From Druceiella hillmani (lineage: Eukaryota > Arthropoda > Insecta > Lepidoptera > Hepialidae), in assembly GCA_039881145.1 (NCBI GenBank), contig JAYKKI010000006.1, positions 13,957,001-14,021,000 of the forward strand: a DNA stretch of 64,000 nt, in the 5' to 3' direction. Positions 1 to 12,739 of this stretch are shown here, one piece after another. The translations under genes were made by a program, and so were the position numbers. The notes beneath the pieces are model-generated. The model was not told the origin of the DNA and did no database searches. It saw nothing but the letters and a program-made list of their open reading frames with translations. How positions within the stretch are numbered: position 1 is the stretch's first letter; each line of letters begins with the position of its first letter.

Positions 1-277
1 CATTCAGATGCCTTAAAAACAAACGACTGAGAATTATACAATAATTTGATATTAAATGCAAAATTAACCACCCACACCAAACACAGCAAACATGTTTCGT
101 TCCTAGTATCTAATACAAGCTAGTATCTAATACTAACTTGTTTATCCGTTGTCTTGTATTAAGGGTAGCTTACTGGCATTCTTAGTTGGATTATCGTTTA
201 TCGTGATATTCTGAAAGCTTTACCTTAAAGTGAGAAACTTAACATTTGAGAAAGACGTCTTAGAACTACCAAAAATG

Positions 278-281
<4 letters not shown>

Positions 282-314
<33 letters not shown>
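282..314. repeat. TA microsatellite
   Basis: About 16 TA units followed by TGTGTATATAC. Confidence 0.95.
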
Positions 315-318
<4 letters not shown>

Positions 319-3000
319 ATATACGTTTTTAAATTTAAAAAAAAATTTACAATTTAAAAGTCCAACAATCTCTTTCGATTTTTACGGTTTATGAAAATGA
401 TCGTGGTCAGTTTGCATTCAAATCTACAGAATATATCGCAATTCTCAAGTCGTATTGAGAATTGGGTGTTGACGTCCAGCTGGTAATTTATGCGAATTCC
501 TGAACTCTGAAATAAGCCGTAGTTCGTAGCATTGTGCAAGGATACTTTCACACCGAATTTTTAATTTTTTTGATACAAATATATCAATGGATATCATAGG
601 GATGCATATCATAGGATCGCAATGTCATAGGGTTTAATGAATTTTATTGGTTATAAGCACATATTTTCTTTAATTACTAAATATAAAACATGATACTTTT
701 AAATTAAAAAAAAAACAAATTAAAAGTTATTATTTTATTATATTAGTCACTATTAAATTTAAATTACTAAAAAAAGAATAACAAAGTTGAAGTGCGATAA
801 TATGGAAGTGGTATGGCAGATGATTGACTTATAACGGAAAGCCAGCAGAAAAATAAACTATGACCATAAACTATTCACCTTATAAACGAAATACAAATAC
901 GCATTTTTTCTCTTACCAACTACTGATCGCCTGGTATTTGCGATAATTCGAACAAATGCGGTCATAGTATAACTTTTGACTACCAAATAATAGCTTGACA
1001 ACACTATCCTCAAAAAATTATTTCACACTCATATACGCCTAGTACTTCGGACAAGTAAATTGATAAAAAAAATAAATGTTTAATGAACAACTTCATGGTG
1101 TCGTTTTTGTGTTGCATCGTTGCCAACTTCATCCCGTATTTTTAAAATTTTAAAATAAAAAAGGGAAGCATAAGAAAATTCAATCTTACTTTGTTGTATA
1201 TTGTTTTTTATATTAAAAGAGCTACATTATCTAAAATTACTCATATTCCACATGACATTTCCAACCGCCATTTATTACCAACAAGCAGAAGTTTTACGTC
1301 TTTTTAATGCGCTTTAAAATATGTGATTTATTTCGTATTTGTACAAAAATAATTAATAAAAATCTGTAAACCAATCAGCAGCTAACTTGAGAGCGAATAC
1401 CAAAAATACAAAGTACAGCAAAAAAGTTAGAAGTATTACTATTAAAGATGTAAAATGAAAATTGTTTTCTAATTTTCAAAAGTGTTTTTTATTTTATATC
1501 AGATAACAATTTCAATTGTACTCGAAATTCTCAATCGAAGTGTTCTGTTTTTTTTTATGATTAACTCTTCACAGGTGCTGTGTATTACTTCGATATAACT
1601 GTAGCTTTAGAACGATAGGGCGCTAGACGCGGGAACCGATATGGATATAAATCGCCGGAATGTTTTTTTATTAAAAAAGTTCCCCGTCGTTTGGAGCGAG
1701 TCCCACTTCCTTCCCCGACAGCCTTCCTTGTTTTCCCTAAATCTTGTTACTTCTCTTTTGTGCCGAAAGTTAAACTGACTTAATTGTTTTCAACAAAGTG
1801 TTTAACAAAATTTTCGTTAACGATTACTTCGGCCACTTTATTACACTGACTTGGGGTGGCGATGGAGTATAAATGTAATTAATCAATTGCGTAACTGGTA
1901 TTATTTTATAGAGGTCAGTTATAAACACTTTTTTTCATAGACATAGTAATTCGTATGGGTTCTATACATAGAAATGAGAAAAAAAACGTAAGATAATTTA
2001 TATGTCGGTTCATCTGTCTCTCTATCGCAGCCATTTTATTCGGGAACCTTTCGACATGGAAAGTTAGAATTTAGCTTAGTAATAAATCATATTGACCCGT
2101 AAAATCAGATACACGTTTATTTATAAAAGTATATAAACGTTATTAAATGTATGTAATGTAAATTTAAATCTATGTAGTTCTTATATGTATGATTAAAAAT
2201 AGATGTAAAATGTTCCAACAAACTGTATATCTAACATCTGTCTTTGTAAAATGAAAGTCCACGTGACAAATTTCATTTAAGATTTCAATTTCTAATCAAG
2301 TTAATCAAATTTGTTGATTTCGGAAATATGAATTGAAAATCTTTCAAATTTTCTCTTTTCCCTCATTAGGACACAAAGTAAAATACGATATATCACTTAT
2401 ATTCCATATCATATGTTTAATTTATGCAACCACAGGATTGTAAGTATTTGTATGCTACCCTTGCACCCTTACCAATAACATCATTGAATCAGGTAGATTT
2501 CTCCACCGATCGACAATGATAAAAAGAATAAAAATTTAATGAGTTTAATGGATTGGTTGAAGCAAAATATGTTTCTCCTAAGTTTTATTCTGCACCAACT
2601 TTGCTCGCAGCTTCGTGTGGATATCCGTATCGATAAGAATCTTATAAAAAAGAGTCTTAAATTTATTTTAGTTGTCATATTCCTCAGCTTTCTTATATCT
2701 ATTTCGTAGACTTTCACTCCACGAGTGCATAATATGAAATAAATGTTTTCATTCAGTGATGTGCCTTTCAACTGATGTCAGTTTACTTAATATTTTTTTC
2801 TCTACTTTATTTTAAGTATGGATAGCGTATCTTTTTACGCTCGTTTTGCCTGCAACTTCACTCGCGAGGTGAAGAAAAAATTGCTGGTGGAGTTGGTGAA
2901 AAATATTTTTTAAAACCAAAGTGATTGCTTATAAGACTACGTTATCCACTTATTGTGTAAATATATATACGTAATTGTGTTTCCGCTTTTATATATTTAT

Positions 3001-3009
<9 letters not shown>

Positions 3010-3049
<40 letters not shown>
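3010..3049. repeat. TA microsatellite
   Basis: About 20 AT units, preceded by degenerate TATATTATAT. Confidence 0.95.
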
Positions 3050-3054
<5 letters not shown>

Positions 3055-3528
3055 TATAATTTAGCAATTGAGGTATAAAAGGAAGACAAACAAATATATC
3101 AGCAAACATATTTTTTGTTTAGTTATGACTAGTTGAAATTAATATCTAGCATATCCATGTTAATTATTACTTTAAAATAACAAGCGATGACAATATTATT
3201 AAAGTTAATTGTACAGTTTTACATCATAATGTAACAAATGAACGTACAAATATAACAACAGACAACGAAAGACAAGGCAAGAGGCTATATCGCCCTGAAT
3301 TTTAAACAAACAAAAATTCCATTTGAATTATTTTTTTTTGTAATAAGATAACAAACTATCATTAATTTAATAAGTTCTGATCTGAAAATTTGATAATTGT
3401 ATTAAATAATGAAAATAAAGATATGACCGGTATCGTAGTGCAATAGCATTACATCAGAGACAAATCCCGGCACCTTAGCTGGAAATACACGTAGACGACA
3501 ACGTGAGTTAAAGCTAATACAGACATAT

Positions 3529-3532
<4 letters not shown>

Positions 3533-3592
<60 letters not shown>
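3533..3592. repeat. TA microsatellite
   Basis: About 29 TA units with a single C interruption near 3581. Confidence 0.95.
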
Positions 3593-3593
<1 letters not shown>

Positions 3594-4221
3594 CTAATCT
3601 GCAGAAATATTTTATTTCTCTTTCACTACGATTTTAGCTACAATACTTGTTTTTTTAGTATTGCCTTGCTAAATGACCAAAACGACACACTAATAGAATA
3701 ATTTTGGTATTCGTTCATCCGTCTGTCACTAGCGATTTCCTTAGAAAATATGTGACGTAAAACAATTGAAATTTAGTACAACGATAGAGTATGGTGGTTC
3801 AATTACAGACGTGAAGTGGAAAAAGTTCAATTTTTATTCTGGCGGTTAATTTCAGGGAATCAATTGCGAAATTTAAAAAAAATTCTTTCCAAGTTATCGT
3901 ATAAGGTGTCAAATGAAAACTTATTGAAAAACTAATTCAACCATAAATATGATGTATTTTTTTAGGTATTTGTTTGAACATTTTTTGATGAAAAAATGTT
4001 TAAAAATTGCTGCCTCCCCCCCCACCACCACCACCAAAAGAATTGCTCAGAAAAATTTGAAAAAATCAGGAACATTGGGAATTACATATAGATTGAACCA
4101 TTATCAGGATTGAAGAATTCTAGCTCAATTACTCCTACGCAATTAGCTATAGAACCATTAGTTTTGGAGAAAAAGTTTTTCAACAAAAAATATTACTCAC
4201 AATCTAAAGAACAACTTTTGT

Positions 4222-4356
4222 AAATATTGAATATATTTGGCGTTAATTTTGTAGAAATTCATTATTCACAATGAAATGAAACTACGTGATAGTACCGTCG
4301 ACTCCGAATAAAGAAAGTAGAAATAATACTACATCACGTAGTTTCATTTAATTGTG
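4222..4356 (-). mobile_element. Foldback hammerhead-family element, copy 1, internally deleted
   Basis: Family element in minus orientation. The one-sided tail is on the left (AATATTGAATATATTTGGCG) and the end CATTTAATTGTG on the right. Both outer arms are present, but the whole ribozyme-bearing centre is missing and replaced by about 19 bp of unrelated filler near 4291-4309. A 12-13 bp direct repeat, GAACAACTTTTGT, flanks it at 4209-4221 and 4356-4368 and is read as a target-site duplication. Both ribozymes are lost, so this copy cannot self-cleave. Confidence 0.85.
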
Positions 4357-4369
4357 AACAACTTTTGTC

Positions 4370-6190
4370 TTCACACGTTACCCGAAATTTTTAATTTGGG
4401 TCAGCTCCGCGCATACGCGATATAATATTATATTGGTGCGATCGGAGATACTGACCTTTTAAACCCAGTTGGAGTGCATTACTATTAATATTTAAATGCG
4501 GGCTGATCGCATGAAACAATCATTATGCAAGTTTAGCTCACACTTTTCTACTTTATTTTTCATCGAATCCTTTTAAACATTATAGCTTGATGCTAATGCG
4601 TTGAACAAATTAGCGCAAAACAAACAAATGTTACAAACAATAAAACAAATAACTAGAAACAGTAAGGAGCTGTGAACTTTCAATTATTTCAAGTTCATAA
4701 TTGAACTATTTATTCTATGAATGAAACAAAACAAATCAAAAATCTGTGGCACTACCAATATCAAGTTAAGAAACTTTATCATACGGGCTACCAGGGTACG
4801 CAATCAAGATATCCTCTCCTAAACCTGTCAGCAATAGGTGGCATACCAGTGAAGCGTATAATACATTTTGGTCATCCTCCAGTCTAATCTAAACGAAAAT
4901 AGTTACCCTACTTCATAATCACACCCTTACCGACAGTTTAAATACTAAATTTAAATCTGTCTACCCACATTAAACTTACCAAGTAAACTTACTAGCCTAC
5001 GAAAATGATTAAATGTCTAAAGTTCAGAGGTAAATTTATATTAAGACTGTGAACTTTATAAAGAATAATATTTCATACAAAAATTTAGCCTCAGTTTTTT
5101 TCATCAAAGATAAGCTACAAATGAAAATGAGCTTAAAATTCATTGCTTAGTAGCTTTTTCTCCATTATAATTACATTTTTTGTATTATTCAAGACCTTAT
5201 ATTACGAGTGCTTAGTTCAAATGTTTATGAAAAAAAATCAAGAAAAAATAGATTAAAAAAATCTACTCAAAACGGAACAATATTTTCTGTATCGTAATAA
5301 CAACACGTAGTTTTGATATGACATTAAAATGCCAATTCTAGCAACCAGTTAATTATAAAATCTGTCAAGATTTCTCTAATATGCATTTGCAGATTTGTTT
5401 GAGAAACAATATTTGAAAGATATCTTCATAAATAATTCTCCAACTTATTAGGAGTAGAACAAATAGCGATCCCGTTTCTGTTCCGCAGTTATTAATCAAC
5501 GAAGATACTAGTGACTATTTGTGTCTATGTACATATTAACATATTATAGTATTGAGGTCTACGTACATATAATATGTTTTCCAGTAACTCTAATGAGACA
5601 AGAACTTTTAAAATATATTGGAAACCGTTAACTTTTTTAAAATATATTTTCCTAAACGTGTTAATTAAACATTTCGTTATTTTGGAGTGTTGGAGGATTA
5701 CAAGTCAGGTTTGATTCTCCCGTTAACTTGAAATTACTTAAATTCAATCTAAATTTCATGGTAATAAAAAAACATTACTTCGAAATTATAAGTTGATTTA
5801 TCATCACATTACGGTTCCTTCTCCAAAGATATATGCGACACATTTTTATCCTGTCATAGTAGAAAGATTAGTCATACATCATGTTATGTCCCCCGAAAAG
5901 ATTACGAGGAAGTACGTGATGCAATGTTAACGTAAATCTGTAATACGACGCTACGCCATTGTTTCCCACTCCACCTTTACACAAAGGTATTTTTTAAATA
6001 AACTTTAAAGCAGATACACTGATTTGGATAATATACGTATTTTTTACGTATATTTTTCCTTACTAAAATAAGAAGCACTTAAACCTAAAGCTATATTTTA
6101 AATTAAATTGGTTGAAAATATGTGTTGAATAAAAGTACAATAGCTTACCTAAAAATCTATGAATCATTCTACTTTTAGTCATCTATTTAA
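4370..6190. other. AT-rich DNA without a supported gene
   Basis: A GC-richer patch at 4395-4470 (GGGTCAGCTCCGCGC ... GATCGGAGATACTGACC) forms an imperfect inverted repeat. A segment near 5940 (GACGCTACGCCATTGTTTCC) shares GACGCTACGCCA with 49062. Nothing else recognised. Confidence 0.5.
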
Positions 6191-6257
6191 TGAGAACAAA
6201 AAAAATATGGGGTGTGGCTGTATCGTGGACACGGTCGTATGTTGTACGTGAATACGT

Positions 6258-6554
6258 CTATGTAACGGGTTGTATTTTCGACGATCGACCACAATCTATG
6301 CCTACAAAGTCCGTAGTCGACGTAGAAGCGATTTCATCATCCACTTGCACAATTTCAACCGCCCCAGCTGCAGATGTACTGGCACTGTCGTTGATCCGCT
6401 CGGTCGCATTCATTATTTTACGTTCCCGGTACTGCTTGACTCCGTCATATGGTGTTTTATTATTATTACCATTCGATTGTTCTTGAGAAGCCCTTTCCAG
6501 CCGTATACGATCTCTGTATTTGGTTTTGACCTTTCGACGCGTATAGGCCGACAT
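6258..6554 (-). CDS. Ser/Thr- and Arg-rich ORF with its own TATA promoter, possibly transposon-derived
   Basis: 98 codons on the minus strand from ATG at 6554. The N-terminal 60 residues are basic with two related segments, RKVKTKYRDRIRLERASQ and KTPYDGVKQYRERK (about residues 7-24 and 33-46), resembling the 'KT.AER.REYR.RK' blocks common in insect transposon-encoded and DNA-binding proteins. The second half is acidic and Ser/Thr-rich (SASTSAAGAVEIVQVDDEIA, STSTTDFVGID). GC and codon use fit coding sequence. Upstream on the same strand are a TATA box and initiator-like sequence. It ends in a stop without a clear donor, so it may be a truncated gene or transposon ORF. Function unknown. Confidence 0.5.
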   Translation of the reverse strand: MSAYTRRKVKTKYRDRIRLERASQEQSNGNNNKTPYDGVKQYRERKIMNATERINDSASTSAAGAVEIVQVDDEIASTSTTDFVGIDCGRSSKIQPVT

Positions 6555-6592
6555 TATATATTTTTGATAATATTTTTTTATCCTAACACCTT

Positions 6593-6643
6593 ACTATATT
6601 CACTGTCACTATTTTAAACTAATGTTTTATATACAATCGATAG
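6593..6643 (-). promoter_or_regulatory. Core promoter-like sequence for the minus-strand ORF at 6554
   Basis: On the minus strand, TATCGAT (6637-6643, DRE-like) is followed by TATATAAAA (6625-6633) and, about 25-30 bp on, TGACAGTGAAT (near 6603), where an initiator would be expected. The ATG is about 50 bp further down. The spacing is right for an arthropod TATA-Inr promoter. Upstream, AAAATGGCGGC (6747-6757) on the plus strand resembles a Pho/YY1 site in a local GC-rich patch. Confidence 0.4.
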
Positions 6644-7920
6644 ATTTTTGACGACAGCTGACGATTAAAACTTAAACGAACATCGTAGCTTTTCCGAATC
6701 AAAAGTTATACTAATTGAAAATCTCGATACGCAGCAAAATAACCTCAAAATGGCGGCGCTTCCCCCTCCACGGCGCGCGATGCGTCACTGTTGACGCTTA
6801 TCGTAATGAATTCTTTGATCCTTTAGCTATTCAGTTGTATAATTATTTAATTTTTGATGTAGAGGATAGATTCGAAACTGCAACGCCAAACTGTATCCCC
6901 CGATTTTGTTATCATTATTTTTTTTGGATTGCCCCCGTATGGTAGCAAATTTAAAGACGTATTTATGTCAAAAGCATATAATTTACACATTTATTTGCTA
7001 ATTTCCTCACTTTTTTCCAATTACTACTCTAATATATTTTCTTTTATACATTTTTCAATTACTTATTACTGCAATCTTCTATCACATAAACTAGAAAATT
7101 GCAGTAGTTTCATTTATCTTTTTACAAAAACCATATATGCACCAGTGAAATTTATGAGTAAATTATTATAAATAATTAATTATCTTACGAATTCCAGATG
7201 TCATTGTCAAAATGATCACTCTGTTGCCGCATTTATTTCACTTGTTTTCAACATCAATATGAAATTGCGTAACTCTATTAAATTTGGTAAGGTATTATTT
7301 TTTGCTTCTAGTATTAGAATGTATTAAACTATTTTCTTCATAATTGGTAGCTTGGAAGAAGACAAACGTTCTTTTTTCATCATGAGTTATATAATGCTCG
7401 AATTTTAAAATGTATAGAATTTTCTGAAATGTTAGAATCTTATTTAAATACAAACATTTTTTAAATACAACATCAAGATATTTTTCCAAAATAGACCATC
7501 TTTTATCTCACAAAGACAGAATTTCGAAGCATAAGAAAACGGAAAAGCAATCTCGAATATATCCATGAAATTAAATACAAAATTGCAAGTATCGTCGTAT
7601 TTATGAAAAAATTGTTTTATTTACATTTAAAGGTAATTAAAAATTATTACATTTTATTGAGACCTGTATACAATTTATTGGGACCTTGAGATTTTCTATA
7701 AAAAACATAGGAATTTTTAATTATCTTATTAAAGTTAAGCTTGGTGATAAATACCAGCTTACAAAATTTAAGAAACTTGATTCATCTAACGTCCGAGAAT
7801 AAATTCCTGCTTAGTAATTTTCAAAAAAATTTATTTAAAATAGATGCATAAGTAATTTATTTAAAATTAATATTTGTGAAGGTCATATCAGCTCGGAGGT
7901 CGCCGTCCGAGTGAACGCTG

Positions 7921-8112
7921 CTATTTAATGCGTTTATACTTGTGTAATCGGCTACGCTCTGATTGGTCGGATTCCATTAAAGCAATCTGTTGGTTGTTGA
8001 TCGATCGATGTGTTGATGATGAATCAAGATTATTTGGGTAATTGTTGGAAAACTGCCATTGCTGACTGCTAGATGTTTCATTATGTTCATTACAGGTATA
8101 GTCGAATTTCAA
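7921..8112 (-). CDS. Polar, Asn/Ser/Gln-rich ORF or terminal exon (unidentified)
   Basis: The minus-strand reading CNEHNETSSSQQWQFSNNYP, NNLDSSSTHRSINNQQIALM, ESDQSERSRLHKYKRIK ends in TAG. Composition (Asn, Ser, Gln, charged residues) is like disordered regions of insect regulatory proteins and unlike chance ORFs from AT-rich DNA, which tend to be Ile/Phe/Lys/Tyr-rich. A TAG near 8070 could serve as an acceptor. Just after the stop lies a CTCGGA-8-TCCGAG hairpin (7894-7913). No family recognised. Confidence 0.3.
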   Translation of the reverse strand: MKFDYTCNEHNETSSSQQWQFSNNYPNNLDSSSTHRSINNQQIALMESDQSERSRLHKYKRIK

Positions 8113-8199
8113 GAGAGTGTAATAGCGTTATGGTTGCATCTCGCTTCAATTCAGCTGGGTATCGCAGTGGGCTTTGAATTTTTGTAGTCTTGAGTCAGA

Positions 8200-9890
8200 A
8201 GAGAACACAAAATATATTGTTTCAATAGTAACCGTATTGTAACAAAATCTACAACTATTCCTTCCTTAGTAAAACATATGGTGAAGAATATTTTGTTGAA
8301 ATAAATACTCTTTTCCATACCATCGCAGAGGAAGAAATTAGAGTAGACTTAATTCACTGTAAATCTACGAAACAATTAGCTTTATGGAAAAAAGTAAGCT
8401 AACCTTATTTGTAGAGAATGTTATGATCTATCATTTTTATGATACCTATTTTTTCGTAAAATCATAAGGTACTGAGATAAACGGACAAAAACGAAAATTA
8501 AACTAATATATTTTCCAAATTCTGCAAAATTATTATGTATGAGAAACATATCATTTAAAACAGACTGGAAAATAATATTGCATCAAATTGTGTGGTGTCA
8601 TATTTATAACCATCGAGAATAGAAATGACCTTTATCAAGGAAGCAATCTAATGTTTATATTTCTATAAGAGGTTTATAGCTTCAGGGTTAATTTAAAACT
8701 TATAGATTTAAATTCTGTTAGATTTTATCATATTTATATGAGGCACCTTAACGTATATTAGTCTCAAAATACATGAACAATCTTGTAAGTAATTTAAACC
8801 CAAGATCGTTTAAACGCAAAGTATTGTGTATCTGCACTCCGTGCAGAAGTGTAAACATTTATTTGACTTTATTTATATTTACGCATGTGTCGCTTTTGGA
8901 CAGCTCTAATTTATTCAAATACCCTTCGAAGAACTAAAGAGGAAAATGCTCGAGAAGCGACCAATCAATTTTGTCAATAACATAAATCTCCTTCGGATCC
9001 GTTGTTGTTCTCAAGATTTTCAGCTACTTGTCATTGATTACGTCGCTTTGTACTAGGAGAGGCGGAATTTGAGAGAAACTTTCTTTCAAGTTAAGAGTGG
9101 TCCATTGAAGACTTTTAATTATGTATATTAAGAGTGGGATTTGAGGGTATTTGAAGAATCACTTGCTATTCACCATTATCGTTAATACTGATGAAAGAAA
9201 TACTGATGAATGCATAATTTTTTTTCAATAATTTATGCACACTAAGTACATACTTCTTTAAGTTTGTGAAGCTAATGTTATTATAAATTTATTTATTATA
9301 TAATTAATATAATTATTATAAATGTTGAATAAATTTCTAGGTAGATGAAAATAGTTTATAAATGGTTCAATACTATCGATGTAAAATAGATTTTTTTTGC
9401 AGATAAGGTAAATATTTATACTAGATATAGATTTTTGATATAATGACGTAAAAAAAATTTTAATTATAAAATAAAATTTATACTAATTTAGAATAAGTTA
9501 AAGCTTATTTATTTGCAAATATTCATTTTTTTCTTAATTATTAGTTAAACATATATTTTTAAATGTAAAAAGTTGTGAGTTCTTTTATTGTTATTACCTG
9601 CATATAGACCGTCGCCGCTTTTAGTTCAGGTTGGTAATGAGTGATATAAAATTAAGCGATATTAAATGACACAAGTCGTTCCAAATTTCCCTACGTTAAA
9701 CATATATGTTCTCAGTTATGAAAAAGGAAAAGTTTTCATAAACTTAATCAGTTTTGTTTATGAAAGCGAAAGATCAAAGGAACAAAATAACGCATTTAAT
9801 AATACGGTTATATAAATAATTATGCTGTTTTTATAGGTCAGCTCTCTAAATAACTTGGCTTGGCTCGTTTCATTTTATTTTCATAAATTT
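8200..9890. other. AT-rich DNA without a supported gene
   Basis: No ORF, RNA gene or repeat recognised before the 24-bp array. Confidence 0.5.
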
Positions 9891-9896
9891 CCTCGC

Positions 9897-10040
9897 ACAG
9901 ACGAGACAAATATTACATGTACAGACGAGACAAATATTACATGTGCAGACGAGACAAATATTACATGTACAGACGAGACAAATATTACATGTACAGACGA
10001 GATAAATATTACATGTACAGACGAAACAAATATTATATCA
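9897..10040. repeat. 24-bp tandem minisatellite, six units
   Basis: Unit ACAGACGAGACAAATATTAC plus ATGT, six copies, the last diverging. Because 24 is a multiple of 3 and the unit lacks stops in several frames, ORFs appear on both strands (TDETNITC on plus, VIFVSSVH on minus). These are not genes. Confidence 0.95.
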
Positions 10041-10044
10041 AAAC

Positions 10045-12735
10045 TACGTTCAAAGTTGGTATCGGTATTCAAATATTTACATTTCAACGTGGATGTAACA
10101 TGATTGTTAAGACGTAAAATAAATTTCCATCGACATTCAATACTAGGAATACTATCAAAATTTTGTCTAGCGTAAAACGATAAATCGTAAAGTGAGGAAA
10201 CCTATATAATATTAACTCTTTATATCCCGATATCATAAAGATGTAATACATCACATAAATTTAAGAAATTATTTGTGTAGACGGTTATTGAATCACATTC
10301 TGGAACACGATAAGAAAAGCAAAGGATGCATTAAAATTTACAACCGGACCGAAATTGAAAACAACGTAAAGACCAAAAAATTATGAAATGCGAACCATAA
10401 ACAGCTATTTCATAATATTTTTCACTTAACAAATATATAATATATAGTCATTCTACATCATCTACAATTCCACTAAATTCCATAAAAAGACTAGAATTTT
10501 ACACATAAATAAGTAACTTCATCTAATTATTGTTTATCCGCAATTAAATATTTTAATAAAACGTATATATTTTCGAAAACCCTGTTTAACTCCAAAAGCT
10601 TACGTTTGATTGCTATTTTTATAATTACAAGCTATGATGGCAAGCGAATTTTGCTACAATTTTGATTTTACCATAATTATATTTTAACGACAATACATAA
10701 ATGATTGAAGTAATTAAAATGTTTAAAATGATGAATCGTCTTTCGACTTAAACCTTGGAGCAGTATATTTAATATTTATGTTAAATAGCTAGATACTTAT
10801 AATTAAAGTATAACGTAGAAAAGAAGTGGAAACAATACTACAAATACAAGTTCAATGTAATCGCTGCCAGAATGTTGTTCCCGACCTTCAAAAATAGATA
10901 GGCTCTATAAAAATATTCAGAATTCTAAGACTGTGACATACTGGCTCTAATGACATCATATAGATATAGACCGGCCTTAATAACGTTAGGTTTCAAAAAG
11001 AAGCGCAAAATACAATAAATCAACAATTAAATGAAACTACGTGATGTCGTATTATTTCTACTTTCTTTAAATTCTTTACCACGACAACAAGATGTTGTAA
11101 TATAACGAAACCTAGCGTTATTTTACATCTTCAGGTGGGCTAATAGCAAAGATATCTCTTCTATAGTAAAGATATCAAGAGAATCTTTGTCGTGGTAAAG
11201 AACTTAAAGAAAGTAGAAATAATACTACATCACGTAGTTTCATTTAATTGTGAATAATGAATTTCTATAAAATTAACGCCAAATATATTTAACAATAAAT
11301 CAAATTTAGATCTATAATTAATTTAATTTAAAATAAAGAAATTACAAAAAAAGGAACAGAAGCAAAGTGTAGCGATTCCTAGATTCCAGATCATATTAAA
11401 AAGAAATATTTCTTTCTAATTAAAGAGCAAGTAAGGGTAGATGGAAGCAGAAGAAGAAAAAAACCTTTATCTATATCCACCTTACGGACCGTGGTAACTT
11501 TAATATGACGACCATGTGAATCACCTTTCGAATCCGCTCAAGGAAGACGCACATACGAAAGTAAAAGTAAGTTTTAATAAGGTGGACATCTAAGTTACTC
11601 CATGTCGTGCCACTTCGTTCGTGATAGAAAAAGTTTTAAATATAGTCTCGTATTAATGAACTGAATATTTCCAGTCTCTACTAGGGACGATCTTTAATTT
11701 TGTTTGAGTTCAATACTTCGTAAAAACTAATGAAGACTTTTTTCCCTGATGGTAATAAATATATTCGTTTCGTATGAAGAAAGACTTACGAAGGAATGCT
11801 TCTAAAACGGGTCAAGTACGTGTTGAATCTCGTTTAAAGTAAATTTGTGTATTATTTATGAAAGTTATCCGAAACATTTTTAATGAAAGTTCTCGCCAAA
11901 TTTTAGTTCCGGACTTTTTTTTTCAGATTCTTGAAATACCCGAATTATAAATTAAAAAGTTGAACATTTAAGTCGAAAACCGAAAAATTAAAATTCATTT
12001 CACGTTGAAAAAAATTTTCTTTAATATTCTTTTCTTAAAGAAACAAGTTTCTTAACCCGTAGACCATATAGTTAACTTCACTTATTCTCAACACAAAAAT
12101 CGACATATTTTCTAAAACTGTAAACATTATAAAGCTGTAACAAATGAACCGGATCATCCCACACATAGAGACTGACGCACACTCGAGGTAAAGAGCGGGC
12201 GCGAGACATGAATAATGCATTTTTATTTATATTTTAAAGGCAATATTTAATAACATGCCGTCTCCTAGTCGATACATATAGATTATCAACTTCTTCTCTT
12301 TATAACTACTTTATTACCGAATAAAAATATTAATGCGCCTGTTATTATGGGAGCATTTAAATATTAAGGATATTTAGATATTTCCACGAATAAGACAAAT
12401 ATATGTCAGTACGAGTTTGTGATGAAATGTCTTTTTTAGTTTTAGTTGAAATGAAAAGCCTGGAGAAGAAGTACATATCCGACTTTAACTGTTGAAATGT
12501 CCATTAACATCTCGAACGCTCGATTAAAAATGTAGTTCTGCGTTAAACAAAAAACTCACTTAGGAAGTTAGCTTGCTTGCGATATCTCAAAAGTGCAATC
12601 AATTACAAGCCGCATTAACATAATTAGTGTCCCGTACACTTAGAATAATATATCAACATAATTGAGAATAGTTTCACTGGCACAAGCTACTGTATATAAG
12701 AATTTATATTACTTTAAAGAGCCTCAACCATTGAC
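10045..12735. other. AT-rich DNA around hammerhead-family copy 2
   Basis: Only the foldback element at 11024-11291 is recognisable. The short ORFs are of chance type. Confidence 0.5.
11024..11291 (+). mobile_element. Foldback hammerhead-family element, copy 2, rearranged
   Basis: Plus-orientation copy with the ACAATTAAATG end on the left and the CGCCAAATATATT tail on the right. The flanking direct repeat ACAATAAATCAA (11012-11023 and 11292-11303) is 12 bp and exact. The interior is scrambled: a piece of ribozyme (AGATGTTGTAATATAACG and the following AAACC) sits in the left arm in the orientation expected for the right arm, and the right-arm ribozyme is cut down to its last bases. No intact hammerhead core remains. 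Confidence 0.85.
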
Positions 12736-12739
12736 AAAT

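Larger units (their letters stand above)
1..4200. other. Intergenic or intronic AT-rich DNA
   Basis: Apart from TA microsatellites there is no supported gene. A GC-richer patch at 1610-1735 (TCCCCGTCGTTTGGAGCGAG, TTCCTTCCCCGACAGCC) and a possible dispersed-repeat end at 2844-2870 (GCCTGCAACTTCACTCGCGA) stand out. A C-rich run with CCACCACCACC lies near 4015-4035. Confidence 0.6.

Noticed and set aside
4222..4356. Hammerhead family as an ordinary DNA-transposon MITE
   Set aside because: The inverted arms suggested this, but the one-sided 45-bp tail, 12-13-bp variable duplications and ribozyme core fit retrotransposition better.
9855..10117. ORFs with TDETNITC, YMYRRDKY and VIFVSSVH repeats
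   Set aside because: Frames through the 24-bp minisatellite.
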